DNA of 64,000 bases from an uncultured Christensenellaceae bacterium (GCA_944380285.1 CALWGZ010000004.1:62001-126000), one strand, 5' to 3'; positions 50,775 through 61,900 are shown, counted from the first letter of the stretch. A program made the numbers and translations. The notes: generated by a model from the sequence alone, not told the origin.

Positions 50775-51979
50775 CCTTCCCCTCCTATCGACCTCGCGCA
50801 CGCCGCCGCGCTCGCCCACGCCCATTGCAGGTTGTAGCCGCCGCAGTCGCCGTCCACGTCGAGCGCCTCGCCGATCGCGTAAAGTCCGCGGTCCTTCTTT
50901 GACATCATCGTCTCGGGATCGAAGCCGTCCAAATCAAGTCCGCCGCAGACGACCTGCGCCTGTTTGAGCCTCGGCATGCCGCTCGGCTTTACGGTCGGTC
51001 TCAAAGCCACGCACAATGCGTCGAGACAGTCGTCTTTCGACGCGTCCGCGCGTATACCGGCGAGCGCGGCGAGTTTTTCGCCCAGCGCGCGCGGCACGAA
51101 CGCGATCAACGCTCCCCTCGCGTCGCGGACGGGCGAAGCGGCGAGATATGCCTTGACCTCGTCGTCGCCGAAGTCGGGGGCAAAGTCCAATTTCAATTCG
51201 AAAGAGCGCGCTCCTCGCCTCATCAGGCGCGCATATGCGCTCGACAATTCCATCGCGAGCATGCCCGACACCGCGTCGTCGCGCATCAGCACCTCGCCGC
51301 GCCTTTTCGCGACGGGCTTGCCGTCGGCAAGGAGCGTGCCCTCGGCGTACGCCCTGACCCCGGACGCGCCCTTGAACGCGGCGCACGGAAGGGGCGCGAT
51401 CGCCGGCACACAGTCTGTGCGCGCGATCCCGAGCGCAGTCATCAGCGACAGCGAATCGAGCCCGCTCGTAGCATTGCTGCCGCAGGCAAAGACGACGTCG
51501 GCGGCGCCGTAAACGCGCGTTTTGCCGTCCTGCGACGCGGATATCGACCAACCGCCCTCTCGCCGCTCCAAAGCTGTCACACGCGCCGAGACGCGCACCT
51601 CGCACTCGCCCAGCGCGGCTACGAACGCGTTGACGACGCAGCCGGAGTTGTTGCCGTAGGGATAGATCCTGCCGTCCGTCTCGCGCAGCGCGACGCCGAG
51701 CGACGCAAAAAACGCGCGCGTCTGCTCTGCGCCGAACGCGCCGAGCGCGGGCGCGACGAACTCGGGCGCATTGTAATGCGCGGGCGAAATGTCGGCGTTG
51801 GACGCGTTGCAGCGGCCGTTGCCGGTCGCGGCGAGCTTGGTCAGCACGCGTGCGCCGCCCTCGAACACGACCACTCTTTTGCCGCGCCTTGACAGCATGA
51901 TCGCGCAAGCGCAGCCCGCCGCTCCGCCGCCGACGATCGCGACGTCAAAATTCTTTTCCGAAAGAAGTTTTTCGCTCAT
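50771..51979 (-). CDS. BaiN/HI0933-family flavoprotein
   Basis: A 402-residue FAD-dependent oxidoreductase of the HI0933/BaiN family. It has the N-terminal dinucleotide motif VAIVGGGAAGCACAIMLSRRG, the family marker TGNGRCNASN near residue 60, FACGSNATSG, and the C-terminal GLYAIGEALDVDGDCGGYNLQWAWASG-like region (here split: ALDVDGDCGGYNLQ, AWASAAAC). Members include a putative bile-acid dehydrogenase, but most are uncharacterised. No ribosome-binding site is present; the -10 ends six bases before ATG 51979, predicting a leaderless mRNA. Operon with the second flavoprotein. Confidence 0.9.
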   Translation of the reverse strand: MSEKLLSEKNFDVAIVGGGAAGCACAIMLSRRGKRVVVFEGGARVLTKLAATGNGRCNASNADISPAHYNAPEFVAPALGAFGAEQTRAFFASLGVALRETDGRIYPYGNNSGCVVNAFVAALGECEVRVSARVTALERREGGWSISASQDGKTRVYGAADVVFACGSNATSGLDSLSLMTALGIARTDCVPAIAPLPCAAFKGASGVRAYAEGTLLADGKPVAKRRGEVLMRDDAVSGMLAMELSSAYARLMRRGARSFELKLDFAPDFGDDEVKAYLAASPVRDARGALIAFVPRALGEKLAALAGIRADASKDDCLDALCVALRPTVKPSGMPRLKQAQVVCGGLDLDGFDPETMMSKKDRGLYAIGEALDVDGDCGGYNLQWAWASAAACARSIGGEG

Positions 51980-51985
51980 ACTCGA

Positions 51986-52014
51986 ATTATAACAAAAATC
52001 CCGTCCGCCCGCAA
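51986..52014 (-). promoter_or_regulatory. Promoter of the flavoprotein operon, predicted leaderless
   Basis: Minus-strand TTGCGG (52009-52014), 17-base spacer, TATAAT (51986-51991), then TCGAGT and the ATG. Confidence 0.7.
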
Positions 52015-52065
52015 GCGTATCGTTCAACGCCTTTTGGCGATCGGGCGCGCAAAGGCGCCGCAAGC

Positions 52066-52091
52066 AAAAGGCACGCCCCGAAGGACGTGCC
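52066..52091 (-). terminator. Terminator of the surface-protein operon
   Basis: Stem GGCACG...CGTGCC (52070-52091) with inner G-C/G-U pairs, followed on the minus strand by TTTTGC. Confidence 0.8.
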
Positions 52092-52108
52092 GATCTGTTT
52101 GACTTGCG

Positions 52109-52615
52109 TCAAGCGACCACGGTGACCGCCGCGCGGTTGCCGGAGTCGGTGGTATAGGTGATCGTGGTGCTGACCAGCGCGCCGCTCTCGCGATCGGCGA
52201 TGATGGTCAGTTTGCCTTCGACGGCGTCGCTGATGCCGAGGAAGTTGGCGGGCTGGATGATGTTGGCGGAATAGACGGAGTTTGCGCCGTCCGCCACGAT
52301 CGAGGCGTTGGAGAAGTATCCGGCGTTGAAGTTGAGCCCGCTCGTGCCGGTCAGCTTGTCGGCGATCGGCGGCGCGGTGATGCCGGGCGCAGCGGTCTCG
52401 GTCACCACATTGCCGTCCTTGAACTCGTACTCATAGAGGACGGTGCCGTACGAACCGGTGAGTGTGACGTGAATGTCCGCGCCCGCCCCGGGGACTTTTG
52501 CTGCCGCCCACAGCTCTTCGGCGGTGAGTTCGGTCACGCAGGCTGTCGCCGTCACGGCGACGACCGCCGTGAGGACGAGGACGAGGGTAAGCAAAATGCA
52601 AAGTTTCTTTTTCAT
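52109..52615 (-). CDS. Small predicted lipoprotein
   Basis: A 168-residue exported protein with a basic start, a hydrophobic stretch (about 5-22) and a lipobox ending TATAC near residue 26. The mature part is beta-rich (ADIHVTLTGSYGTVLYEYEF) and has no family I recognise. GAGGTG precedes the ATG. It begins only ten bases after the giant surface protein gene upstream and is likely co-transcribed with it, so the two may act together on the cell surface. Confidence 0.75.
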   Translation of the reverse strand: MKKKLCILLTLVLVLTAVVAVTATACVTELTAEELWAAAKVPGAGADIHVTLTGSYGTVLYEYEFKDGNVVTETAAPGITAPPIADKLTGTSGLNFNAGYFSNASIVADGANSVYSANIIQPANFLGISDAVEGKLTIIADRESGALVSTTITYTTDSGNRAAVTVVA

Positions 52616-52625
52616 ATCACACCTC

Positions 52626-55600
52626 TCAGATGAATTTCCTCTTCGCGATGAAGAGAGCGATCGCGGCGGCGGTCACAGCGGCAGCGGCTGCTGCAACTGC
52701 TCTGCCGGCGGTCTTTGCGGCGACGTTTTGGATGTCCTCGATGTCGCTGTTGACGGAGGCGACGAACGCGTCGCGCGCGGCGGTGATCGTCGCGAACTTG
52801 GCGGCGTCGACGCCTGCCTTATCCGCCTCGGTCAAGCCGTTGAACTGTTCTTTGAGCGTCTCGTAGTTGACGAGGTCGCCGGCGGAGAATGTCTCGCCGA
52901 ACATCGCAAGCGTCTCGGTGTACTTGGCGGGATCGATACCCGTCTTGACCTTGACGGACTGCGGATCGGATTCGAGATAGTCGTCTCCTGCGGGGATCTT
53001 GACCTGCAAGGTGTACTCTGCGCTCTCGGCGAGCCCGGACGCGACATACTTGCCGCCCTGGACGGTCAGAGCTTCCCAAGTCTTGCCGCCGTCGATGCTG
53101 AATTGCACGGTGCCGGAGAAGGCTTCCTCGAAGGTGATGGTGAGGACCGCTCTGTTGTAGTGCTCCTCGACGTCTGCGATCTCGAACTTGACTGCCGTTC
53201 TTTCCGCGGTCTTGACGGGAATCATGATCTCACCGCCTACGGAGTGGTTGGCGTCCTCTTTGAACCTGACGTGGAGCGTATAGCTGGTGTTCGCCTCGTA
53301 GCCTTCCATCGTCGTGTCGACCCAATCGGTGCCGTCCTTGGACAGCTGAACGATGAACTCGTCGTGATTGACGGTGACGCTGTTCCAAGTGACCTCGATC
53401 TTCAAGTCGGATTCGACGGGCGCCTTGTGCGGAGCCTTGTCGATGGTGAACTCGAAGGTCTTGGATCCGGTATAGTTGGGATCGGTCGGGGTGACGGTCA
53501 CGGTGTAGGTGCCGGCGTTGATGAGCTGAGCGTCTTTGCCGTCTTGTGTGACCGCGAGGCTGACCGCAATGGTGGTGTTCGCCTTGACATCGATCGCGCT
53601 GCCGGTATAGGTCGCGCTCGTCTTGTCGAGCCCGAAGTCCATATCCGAGATGTTCGCCTGTTTGACGGTGACGGTGACGGTGACATTGCCTTTGTAGTAC
53701 TCGCCAACGCCCTCGATCGCGAACACATAGTCGCCCGCGTCCTTGATTTCGTTGACGACCGAACCGTCCTTGGTGAGGCTGATCGTGAGATGCTCGCCCG
53801 CTTCAACTTCCACGCCGCTGATTTTGATGGTATATCCGATCTCGGAGCCGTTATAGGTGTTCTCGTCAAGCGTGACCTCGACATTTTCCTTATTGATGAT
53901 CATCGCTTCGACGGTGAGCGTGCCTTTCGCGGCATATCCGGTGATGTTGTAGTTGCCCTTCATCACTTCGTCGGTGATCGTGAGTTGGAGCGCTCCATCA
54001 TAGTCGCCCGGCTCGAGCGCGGACAGGCTTTGATCGCCGGTGTAAGTGAACGCCAACGCCAGCTTGTCGAGGTCCTCTTCGAGGAAGCCGGGGTTCGCGG
54101 TGAAGTACACGCCGTCTTGCACAGGCGTGATGTTCTCCACAGAGCCGCCGTACGGCATCTTACCGGCGGCGACGCTGACGCCGCTGATCTCCTTGGCAGT
54201 GATCGTGATCTTGCCGGTACCGTCGGCGAGCGTGACGGTGTAGTTGCCGATCGCGCTGTTTGCCAAGGTCGGGACTTTGTCCACTCCGGCGTTGCGGTCA
54301 TAGACCAGCTGCTCGTTGATGAGTGCCGTCATTTCCGACGCGTCTTCGCCGACAAAGTCGCCCGTGACCAACGTCGCGGTCGGCAGCGGATCGCCATAAA
54401 CCGCGGTGCCGCTCGACATAGTCAGCGAGACTGTGACGGGTCTGTGGGCGATCGTGACGTCGGCGGTCTGAGCCGTGACGGTATAGTTGATCGCGTTGCC
54501 CGTTTCGCCGAAGCCGTAGGTCATCGACACGCCGCCTTCAAGCGTACCGACGGAAGCGGTCGCACCGGCGTCGTTGGCGGTGATGACGGGCACGAAGCCG
54601 TCCGCTTCGAGCATCGCTTTGAGCGTGCCGTCCGCGTCGCCTTCGACGTACCAGCCGTCGTCGGCGAAGTCGTCGCCGTAGGTCTTGGTCACGTCGTTGG
54701 GAGCAACGGTGACTTCAAGCTCGTCGATGACGAAGGTGACGTTGATCGAATAGGCAAACTCTTCGCCCTCTCCCGGGAAGTAGAACTTGCCCTGGGCGTC
54801 AGCGGCGAGCGTAAACACGGCGGTGTAAGTGCCGGCGTTGCGCGCCGAGATGAAGGGATAGCCATTGTCGGACTTGCCCGACGTCGCGCCTCCGGTGACC
54901 GACGAGGGGTCGTCGAACGAGATGCCCTCGATGCTGCCGGCGGTGGTGCGGGTGCCGAACTCCGCCCTGTAAGGCTGCGCGCCGTATACGACGGAGACCG
55001 TGATGTTGTAGGCTCCTTCCGCTGCCGCGTCGGCAAAGCCGGATCCGACGATCTCGCCGGACTCGTCATAGACATAGACGCCGGCAAAGACGGGGGTGCC
55101 CTCGACGTGGATGACGCCGTTGCCGGTGACCGTCAAGTCGTAGTTGGCGGCGTTGGAGTTGTCGGCGTTGAGCTCCATGGTGAAGGTGTAATCGCGCAGC
55201 TCGGTTATCGGCCCGTCGGTGATCGTCACGACGAACAGGGCGTCGCCCTCGGCGTCGGTGCGGTCGTCGCCGAAGATCTCGCCCTCGGTGATGATGTAGG
55301 TGCCGCCCTCGCCCTCGACGTACGGGATGGTGCCCTCCGTGTCGGCATAGCTTGCCGAATACTCTTGCAGCTCGATGGTCAGCGGAGCCTTGTCGATGGT
55401 GAACTTCGGCGCATTTGTGATGTTGTAGTTGTTGACGAACGCGCCTTGGTCGTCGACGGTCGGCGCGGCGCCGAGCGTATATTCGCCGGCATTGCGCGCG
55501 GTGTCGGCGGTGGAACCGTCTTTGGTGTAGGTCACCTTGAGGGTGTCGGCGTTGTACAGATCCTGTTCGTCGGCGATGATGCCGTCAATGCCTTCGATCG

Positions 55601-58600
55601 TGACCGGATTTTGCTCGGTGCCGTTGTAGGTCACGGCGTCGGTGTTCGCAAATGTGACGGTGATGTCCTTCTTGGAGATGGTGAACGCGATGATGCTTTG
55701 AGCTTCATCGTCGACGGTGTAGTTGTCTTTGATTTCCTCAAAAGACACACCTTCCAAAGAAGTACCGATCCACTCATAGGAGGCGATATAACTGCCCACA
55801 TCGGAGGGTTTTACTTCGAGCTTGTTCTCTTCGGAGATGCTGTCCCTGTAGTAGACGGTGCCGAACACAAGCTCGTCCGCCGCCATTGCGCCTTGCGGGT
55901 CGTTGCGCTGATAGTCGGGCACGGCATCACCGTATTGGAACGAGGTTTCTCTGTTGGGATCTTCGGTGAAGTTGAGCACGAGCGGTCTCGGTGTGATCTC
56001 GACAGTGATGGTCACCGTGGCAGCCTCAAAGTTTCTTGACTGCGGCATGCTGATGACGACCTGATAGGTGCCTACATCCGCCAAAAGGGCGGCGGTCCCA
56101 TCCTTTTTGACATCAAACTTAGCGTCGTTCGCGCCGACATTGACGTCGGTTTCATTTTCGACGTTGTTCGGCGCGAAGTAGTATGAGGCTTCGCCGCCGA
56201 TAAAACTGTTAAGCCGTGCAAGTGTCATAGCAGGCTCTGCTCTATAGACGAACGAATAGCCGGTGTCCGACCCATTGAATTTCAACTTGTCTCTCGCAAT
56301 CGAGTAGACGATCGTCACCGAAGTATCGCTCGCGGTCAAGTTCGGGATAGAACCAAGATCAGCGTTGTTAAGAACGAAGTTGGCACTATCGAGGAGACGC
56401 GCCGTCATTTGATACTCACCCGCATTGACTCTTTCGTCAACCTCCAGAAAATCGTCAAGGTTGGACGTGCTCTTGTAGTCGAATGCGACGATATCCGCGT
56501 TGTTACCCACACCGTTGATAACTTCTGCCTCGGGGTACTGCGGCTTACCGTTGTAGACCAAGCCCTCATAACCGCTCGGCTTGAGTGTGATGGGTCTCTT
56601 GGCGATCGAGAACTGCCAATCCGTATAGGTGTCAAGATTGTCGGCGTTGACGTAGTAGTTGGAGTCGTTGACGCCGGTCACGGTGACGTAGTAGTCCCCC
56701 GCGTTGATCACGCCGGTCGCATCGATCTCAGTCTTTTCGCTGTTGAAATATGTCGCCGTGACGGTGGGCTCAGGCGTATCGCCGGAGACGATTTTGTCCA
56801 ACTTGAACTCGAGCGACTGCGCTACGCGTTCATAGACAAAATCGGGCTGCTTGATGCTGAGCGTGAGCTCGCGCTGAGTGATCTCGTACACATAGTTGCG
56901 GTTGAAACGTTCGCCCTGACTGTTGTCGCTCTTGTAGGCGATGAGCTTGTTGGTATTGTCGACGAAGTCGTATGCGGTATCTGCCGCATAGGCAGCAGTC
57001 AAGCGCACATTATACTTCTTGGCGTCGACCGAATCCCATCCTACCGGCGCATTACCGTCGAAGATACCCCAATAAGCGGTGTTTTGCTGTTCGAAAACAG
57101 CCGGATCATCGGAGATATGCTTGTTGTCCATCGACCAGATCTGCAACTTCGGAACATTGAACGGTTGGTTGTCGAACTCCTTTTTCTTTGCAGGGTCGAC
57201 ATTGTTGCCGCCCTTGTCGGTGATCTCTGCGGAATCTTGGAACACCTTGTAGGTGACTTTGCGACCGGTGGTGAAGGTTATGATTCTCTTCTCCGTAATG
57301 GCACGCGACAAGTCGATCGTATATGTCGTATACGGCTCTGTGCTATGCGTATCAACTATGTTGTCGGCTGCATTCTCGCCGGACTGATCGTTGTATTGCC
57401 ACAAGATGCTGCCGGATTCGGAAGGAGCGGTATAGGTGACTTTGAGACCGGTAAGGGTTTCGGGCTCATCGTGGTTGAACGTAATGGAAGCTGTGCCTGC
57501 GTCTGTACCTGCCCTAACTTGTACGCCGCCGATGGTCTGATCTCCTGCGAACGAGAATCCCGACGCGTCCTCCGCCGTGATATAGACATTGCTTATTGCG
57601 CTTGCGGCAATAGAACCGGCGAGTACGCCTTTCCCTTGCGGTTTTTCCATGTCCCAAGTTTTCTTTTTTCCGCTGGCTTGTTGCACTGTGCCGGTATATT
57701 CGGTCAACACGCCGTTGATCGTCGTCGTGCCGGCGAGGTATTGGAGGCCAAACGTCATATCACCCGAGTTGCCTGCATTGGTGTTGGAAGTACCTGCATC
57801 AAGACCTACGATAAGTCCGGCTCTGCCAAAGGCGCCGTTTTCTTGCGTTCTCTCAGTGCCAAGTTCAGAAGTGAGACTTCCGTTGCCCTTAGCTGTAATA
57901 TTGTAGGCATTGAGACCTTGGCTGATCGCGACCATACCTGAAGCAAGCGAACGCGGAGCGCCATAGGACGTAAATAAAGGCTTCCTTCCTTCTGCTCTAA
58001 CCCATACACTGCCGGTCATGTTTATTGACGTGTTGCCTATTGTGCTTGCAAATGTATAGCCTGCAATGCCGCCAAAGCCAATCATACTTTCATTGATGGT
58101 TGAACCCTCTGTGATATGTTTGCTTGCTGATATTTTGGCAGAAATTTCCAAAGAGCAGTTATCTACGGTTGAATAGCTCATCGCGCCGAACAAGCCGCCG
58201 CACAAGATTGTCGAATTCCAACCTTGAGACGCGGTGCTGTCTACAGTGCCGGTACCGAGAATGATTTGATCTTGATTGATGACAAGTTGAGCGTTTTTGA
58301 AAGTGGCTCCCTGCGCGATATTGGCAAGCGAACCATACCACCACACCTGGGCAAACTCGTCGAACATTGATGTGTCGCTCGTACCTATGACGTCCTTGGT
58401 CGTATGTGCTTCGGAGTCGTAACTGTCATCGAAATGAGTCAATCCCATCACGATGCGCGCTCCGCAAGCGTCGATCGTCGCCTTGAAGACGCCGGAAAAG
58501 TGAGCGCCGGACGGACCGAACGCGTACTCCATCAACGAGCTTCCGTTGTAAGGCATCAACGCCGCTTTTGCGTTTTCGTTGCCTCCGTTGTCGTTTATCC

Positions 58601-58847
58601 ATTCGATCAATCCTGGTTGTGACGTGATCGCCTCATACCCTTGATTTGTCGTCAAGTCGTTATAGTGCGCCATCGCGTCGGTCTGATTGGAAACGCCTTC
58701 AAGAGCGGTGCTCAGCACACTGTCGGTTTCTCCCGACGCGAGCGGCGTCTCCGCCTGCGGCAGCGCAAGCGCTATGCCGGCGCACAACAGTGCGACGAGC
58801 AAGACAGCGAGCAATGCGATGCCGATGCGTTTTGCTGTTTTTTCCAT
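52626..58847 (-). CDS. Giant MBG-repeat surface protein with C-terminal membrane anchor
   Basis: A 2073-residue exported protein. The signal peptide covers residues about 1-32 (IGIALLAVLLVALLCAGIALA). The next 400 residues look like a beta-helix or GLUG-like region. Then come many tandem beta-sandwich modules of the MBG/YDG kind, recognised by repeated K-x-Y[GD]D-x-x-P, Y-x-I-x-[KI]-A-P-L-x-I and NAGTY phrases, followed by two fibronectin-like modules (about 1830-1980). The C-terminus is a membrane helix plus KRKFI, with no LPxTG. Such proteins usually form long stalks for adhesion. GGAGGG precedes ATG 58847. Second gene of the surface operon. Confidence 0.88.
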   Translation of the reverse strand: MEKTAKRIGIALLAVLLVALLCAGIALALPQAETPLASGETDSVLSTALEGVSNQTDAMAHYNDLTTNQGYEAITSQPGLIEWINDNGGNENAKAALMPYNGSSLMEYAFGPSGAHFSGVFKATIDACGARIVMGLTHFDDSYDSEAHTTKDVIGTSDTSMFDEFAQVWWYGSLANIAQGATFKNAQLVINQDQIILGTGTVDSTASQGWNSTILCGGLFGAMSYSTVDNCSLEISAKISASKHITEGSTINESMIGFGGIAGYTFASTIGNTSINMTGSVWVRAEGRKPLFTSYGAPRSLASGMVAISQGLNAYNITAKGNGSLTSELGTERTQENGAFGRAGLIVGLDAGTSNTNAGNSGDMTFGLQYLAGTTTINGVLTEYTGTVQQASGKKKTWDMEKPQGKGVLAGSIAASAISNVYITAEDASGFSFAGDQTIGGVQVRAGTDAGTASITFNHDEPETLTGLKVTYTAPSESGSILWQYNDQSGENAADNIVDTHSTEPYTTYTIDLSRAITEKRIITFTTGRKVTYKVFQDSAEITDKGGNNVDPAKKKEFDNQPFNVPKLQIWSMDNKHISDDPAVFEQQNTAYWGIFDGNAPVGWDSVDAKKYNVRLTAAYAADTAYDFVDNTNKLIAYKSDNSQGERFNRNYVYEITQRELTLSIKQPDFVYERVAQSLEFKLDKIVSGDTPEPTVTATYFNSEKTEIDATGVINAGDYYVTVTGVNDSNYYVNADNLDTYTDWQFSIAKRPITLKPSGYEGLVYNGKPQYPEAEVINGVGNNADIVAFDYKSTSNLDDFLEVDERVNAGEYQMTARLLDSANFVLNNADLGSIPNLTASDTSVTIVYSIARDKLKFNGSDTGYSFVYRAEPAMTLARLNSFIGGEASYYFAPNNVENETDVNVGANDAKFDVKKDGTAALLADVGTYQVVISMPQSRNFEAATVTITVEITPRPLVLNFTEDPNRETSFQYGDAVPDYQRNDPQGAMAADELVFGTVYYRDSISEENKLEVKPSDVGSYIASYEWIGTSLEGVSFEEIKDNYTVDDEAQSIIAFTISKKDITVTFANTDAVTYNGTEQNPVTIEGIDGIIADEQDLYNADTLKVTYTKDGSTADTARNAGEYTLGAAPTVDDQGAFVNNYNITNAPKFTIDKAPLTIELQEYSASYADTEGTIPYVEGEGGTYIITEGEIFGDDRTDAEGDALFVVTITDGPITELRDYTFTMELNADNSNAANYDLTVTGNGVIHVEGTPVFAGVYVYDESGEIVGSGFADAAAEGAYNITVSVVYGAQPYRAEFGTRTTAGSIEGISFDDPSSVTGGATSGKSDNGYPFISARNAGTYTAVFTLAADAQGKFYFPGEGEEFAYSINVTFVIDELEVTVAPNDVTKTYGDDFADDGWYVEGDADGTLKAMLEADGFVPVITANDAGATASVGTLEGGVSMTYGFGETGNAINYTVTAQTADVTIAHRPVTVSLTMSSGTAVYGDPLPTATLVTGDFVGEDASEMTALINEQLVYDRNAGVDKVPTLANSAIGNYTVTLADGTGKITITAKEISGVSVAAGKMPYGGSVENITPVQDGVYFTANPGFLEEDLDKLALAFTYTGDQSLSALEPGDYDGALQLTITDEVMKGNYNITGYAAKGTLTVEAMIINKENVEVTLDENTYNGSEIGYTIKISGVEVEAGEHLTISLTKDGSVVNEIKDAGDYVFAIEGVGEYYKGNVTVTVTVKQANISDMDFGLDKTSATYTGSAIDVKANTTIAVSLAVTQDGKDAQLINAGTYTVTVTPTDPNYTGSKTFEFTIDKAPHKAPVESDLKIEVTWNSVTVNHDEFIVQLSKDGTDWVDTTMEGYEANTSYTLHVRFKEDANHSVGGEIMIPVKTAERTAVKFEIADVEEHYNRAVLTITFEEAFSGTVQFSIDGGKTWEALTVQGGKYVASGLAESAEYTLQVKIPAGDDYLESDPQSVKVKTGIDPAKYTETLAMFGETFSAGDLVNYETLKEQFNGLTEADKAGVDAAKFATITAARDAFVASVNSDIEDIQNVAAKTAGRAVAAAAAAVTAAAIALFIAKRKFI

Positions 58848-58885
58848 ATTTCCCTCCATCGCCTTAAAGCGAGAATTTCCTTGTC

Positions 58886-58915
58886 GCCGCGGCGCGGCTT
58901 GTTTTGCGCCGCGGC
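58886..58915 (-). other. GC-rich hairpin between the two giant genes
   Basis: Perfect 10-bp stem GCCGCGGCGC/GCGCCGCGGC with a 10-base loop in the 79-base spacer. There is no T tract, so it may tune stability or processing between the two reading frames rather than terminate. Confidence 0.5.
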
Positions 58916-58926
58916 TGTCATTTACG

Positions 58927-61900
58927 TCAGATGACGTTTTTGCGCTTCTTGCGCACGATCAGGATCGCTCCGACGACAGTGCCGGCGACTATGAGCGCCG
59001 TCGCGCCGATCAACACTCCGCCGACGATCGTCGCGGTGTTGCCGCCCTTATTCGGGTCGTCGACCGGATCGTTGCCGCCTTGGTTGTCCATCGCGGCTCC
59101 GCAGATGTCGCACTTGCCGTCGCCGTTGGCGTCGACGTGGTCATGCGGCTGAGGCTGTTCGCCGCCGATCTGCTGCTTGCAGCCGTCGCAGATGCCGTCG
59201 CCGTCCGCGTCGACGTGGACGTGGATGCCGGTGACGTTCGCGCCGCAGCTGTCGCAGACATTGTCGCCGTCGACGTCGGTGTGAACGTGCGAAGCGTCGG
59301 GCTCGGCGATCGTCAGCGAAGCGGTTTCGCCTTTAAGCACATAGTTGCCGCTGCTGTCGACCACCGTGACCGTATAGGTGCCCACCGGCAGTCTGCCTTG
59401 GTCGTCGGGCGTGGCCGTGTTGCCGGACGCGTCCGTAAACACGAGGGTGCCCTGCTGCTCGTTGCCGTTGACGTCGATGAACGTGCCCGACATCACGTTG
59501 TTGATGTTGGTCTCGGACGTGACGTTGGTGATCGACTCGTCCTTTTCGATCGTCGCCATGGCGTCTGCGGGGGTGATGCTCATCGTCACATAGACGCGTA
59601 TCGGCTTGTAGTTGGTCAAACCGACCGAGATCAGATAGTAGCCGCTGTAGCTGCCCACGTCGACGAGCGTGTTGGACTGGTTGCCGTCCGGATAGTAGGT
59701 GATGCTTGCGTTCGCGGGGGTGCTGCTCGCGTTTTCGGGATCGTACTCGAGCATCTTGGTGCGATCGTATTTGATGATGATCTCGCCGCTGTTGTCCGCG
59801 CGGTAGCCGTGCTCTTTGCCGTCATAGGTGACGGAAAGCGGCTGCGGATCTTCCGCCGAAGTGCCCGTCGTGATGTTGACGCCGCCCTCTGTGGTGACCG
59901 TGATCGCGCCTTGCGGGATGTCGATCGTTGCGATCACATAGTGCATCTGGTAGACGAAGTCTTGATAGTTGTTCGAAGTGATCGTCACCGTCACCAAGTA
60001 GTCCTGAGCCAGCTGCATGTTGAGCGTCTCCGGTCTCGTGGTGTCGAGCAGGTTGCCTTCACGGTGGTAGGTGATCTCCGCGCCCGGTTCGATCGCCACG
60101 GGCTCCGCGCCCGAGTAGTCGAAGAATGTCTCGGACTTCGCGGTCAGATATTGCGATTTGGCGTTGTAGTCCACCGTATAGATCGGCAGCCCGTCATCTC
60201 CCGAGCCCGAAGTGCCCGCGGTGGGGATGGCGGTGTTCGTGTTGTCCTTGAACAACAGGAAGTCGGTCGGGATGGTCGACTGCGTTCCGTAGACCGCCTT
60301 GTTGATGGTGAAGGTCACGGGGTCGCTCGTCACCGCGTTGTAGTGGCTGTCGCCGCCGTAGCGGTAGCGGAAGGTGTACGCGCCCGCGTTCTTGAACCAG
60401 CCCTCGCCTTGACCGACCGTGTCCACGTTCTGCCAATCGTCCTCATTGTTGGGATCGCCGTCCTCGACGAGGTATTGCAGCACGAGCACGTTTTCGGCGT
60501 CGGCGAATTCGTAGACGCTGCTGCCGTCGAGATAGTCGTTGACCATCTTCAGCCCGTCCTCGGTGTTGTCGGGGTCGTCGGGCACGACGTAGGTGTGCAG
60601 CCCCTTGTCATAGGTGACCGCGTTCTCGGTCACGCCGAGGATCTTCGGCGTGGCTTTGTTGATCGTGAGCATCGCGGCGAATCTGCCGGTGCTGTACTTG
60701 GAGCCGGCGCCCGCGGTATAGACGACGTAGACCTCATAGTCGCCTATCTCGGTAGGCGCCTGATCGAGCCTGATGCCCTTCTCGTCGAAGTAGATGACTT
60801 CGTACTTGTCGTCGGTGCCCTCCACGCTGATGAGCGTGCCGTCGCCGTCGCGGACGACGAAATCGACCGCGGAGCCGTTGTTGTAGGCGTAGGATTGATC
60901 GGCGGTGTCGAGGTCGATCGTCGTACTGACGACCTCAAACACCTGCTCTGCGCCGGCGGCGATGTAGTAGTTGACCTCATCCGCCGGTTTGAGAACGACA
61001 TAGTACTTGCCGACCTCGTTGATGGTCGCCTCCGTCAAGTGTTCGGGGTCTCCGTAGATCTCGACGACCGCGTTGACGACTTCTTTGTAGACGTCGCTGT
61101 AGGTCGCGCTGACCACATGGGTGAAGCCGTCGTAGCTGATCTTGGTCGTCATGTCTTCGGGGGCAAGCACCTGTCCGCCCTCGCCGTCGTTGACGAGCCT
61201 GTTCAGCGACGTGAACGTAAGCACGCCTATCTTCTCGACGACCAACTGCATCTGCGTGGTGAAGTGGAAGTTGTAGTTGTCGTATTTGGGGAGGTCGCCG
61301 CTGCCGTTTTCGTCCAATTCGAACTCGACCCATTCGACGTCCTCGGGGGTCGTCCCTTCGGGGACGATCTTGACCGCGTCGACGGCGATCTTGTAGTTGC
61401 CGCCCGCGTTGAACACCCCGTTCTCGCCGCCGATGTAGGCATAGCGGAAGTAGATGTCGTCGCCGAAACCGGTGCTGACGTGGAAGTCGACCGGGAACGG
61501 CATCGCGTTGGTGCCCCAATAGGTCGTCGTGACCGTGTTCGCGTCGGCGTCGAGGTAGTTTGCGAAGTCTGCGTCGCCCTTGACGATGCCCTCGACCCCG
61601 ATGTCGTAGTCGCGGTAGTCGATGTAGGTGTCGACCGTCATTTCGCGTTCATATAAGTCTGCGGAGTCGCCGAACACAAGCTCATATTGGTATCCGTCGC
61701 TCGCCGCATTGCCGACCTCGAACGACCAGGTCAACACGGTGTTCCCCACGCCCTCGTATTGCGTGTAGGCGCCGACCGCGGTATAGCCGTTGTTTTGAAC
61801 AGCAGCTATCGCATCCGCCAAAATTACGTTCTGCAACGAAGCGGTCACCTTGTTCCAATCGATTGTGACCAACTTGAAGATTCTGCCTGTTGCGCGTTCG

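Noticed and set aside
52473..61656. Long plus-strand frames (up to 1188 codons) across the giant surface genes
   Set aside because: They mirror the minus-strand beta-repeat genes, lack ribosome-binding sites and show no domain.
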